6,029 nt of DNA from Clostridia bacterium (GTDB taxonomy: Bacteria; Bacillota; Clostridia; Christensenellales; CAG-314), in assembly GCA_017452035.1 (NCBI GenBank), contig JAFTNE010000050.1, positions 1 through 6,029 of the forward strand, written 5' to 3'. A model generated the notes under the pieces. That model ran no database searches, was not told the DNA's origin, and worked only from the letters and a program-made list of their open reading frames with translations. Both the position numbers and the translations under genes were made by a program. This document shows positions 5,846 through 6,029 of this stretch, piece by piece; within the stretch, counting starts at the first letter, position 1; the number at the start of each line of letters is the position of its first letter.

Positions 5846-5955
5846 GAACACAAAAATTCCAGTAAGCAGGTGTGTTTAACTGAGAGACGAATTTGAATTT
5901 GCGCCTACAATGATAATAAACATATAAATCTTAACGACAAGGAGGAACAACAGTT

Positions 5956-6029
5956 ATGGATAACAAAGAACTGGTAAGTCGCTTTTTTGTGGAAGGATAT
6001 ATCAATCACAATTACGACTTTATCATGGA
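5956..6029 (+). CDS. NTF2/SnoaL-like protein, N-terminal fragment (runs off the window)
   Basis: Only the first 24 codons are present (MDNKELVSRFFVEGYINHNYDFIM and on), open to the window edge. The start is well supported by AAGGAGG at 5939-5945, 10 bases upstream. The pattern of an amphipathic first helix (ELVSRFFVEGY) followed by a short N-x-D-x-I segment resembles the opening of NTF2/SnoaL-fold proteins, small cone-shaped barrels that are often enzymes or ligand binders of unknown substrate. This family call rests on very few residues. It lies 110 bases after the small membrane protein gene, on the same strand. Confidence 0.7.
   Translation, partial: MDNKELVSRFFVEGYINHNYDFIM

Noticed and set aside
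5899..5928. TTGCGC-18-TATAAA as a promoter for the NTF2/SnoaL-like gene
   Set aside because: The -35 box matches only in TTG and the implied start lies almost on the ribosome binding site. Co-transcription with the upstream gene is as likely.

Overview
The window looks like a chromosomal segment of a low-GC Bacillota (Clostridia-like, probably gut-associated) bacterium. The reasons are AT-rich DNA, strong AAAGGAGG-type ribosome binding sites, near-consensus housekeeping promoters, U-tract hairpin terminators, and a lipoprotein carrying the Cys/His repeat segment common in gut Firmicutes surface proteins. Stops used are TAG, TAA and TGA, so the standard bacterial code applies. The exact lineage cannot be fixed from the sequence.

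Left part, all on the minus strand. A TPR protein (4122-4763) and an O-antigen-ligase-type polytopic membrane protein (2583-4109) form a tight two-gene operon. It has a candidate promoter at 4900-4928 and a hairpin terminator at 2474-2504. Next comes a 359-base intergenic stretch with an unusual set of nested and mutually exclusive inverted repeats (2313-2435), preceded by a second promoter candidate. After it lies a perfect TTGACA-17-TATAAT promoter driving a secreted M3-like zinc metallopeptidase lipoprotein (124-2223). That gene ends in a structured 3' region (63-119) and a 12-bp hairpin terminator (2-36).

Right part, all on the plus strand. The AT-rich divergent region 4764-5124 carries A/T tracts phased at about one helical turn, several palindromes, and the promoter of ssrA. 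The tmRNA (5125-5494) is complete: tRNA-like ends with encoded CCA, helix 2, pseudoknots, a tag reading frame ending AYAA, and its own terminator. It is followed by a small two-helix membrane protein of unknown function and the first 24 codons of an NTF2/SnoaL-like protein that runs off the window.

Functionally, the left genes are envelope-facing (surface glycan handling and extracytoplasmic peptide hydrolysis), and ssrA is core ribosome rescue. No mobile element, CRISPR array or recognised defence system is visible. The least explained element is the structured region between the ligase terminator and the metallopeptidase promoter.
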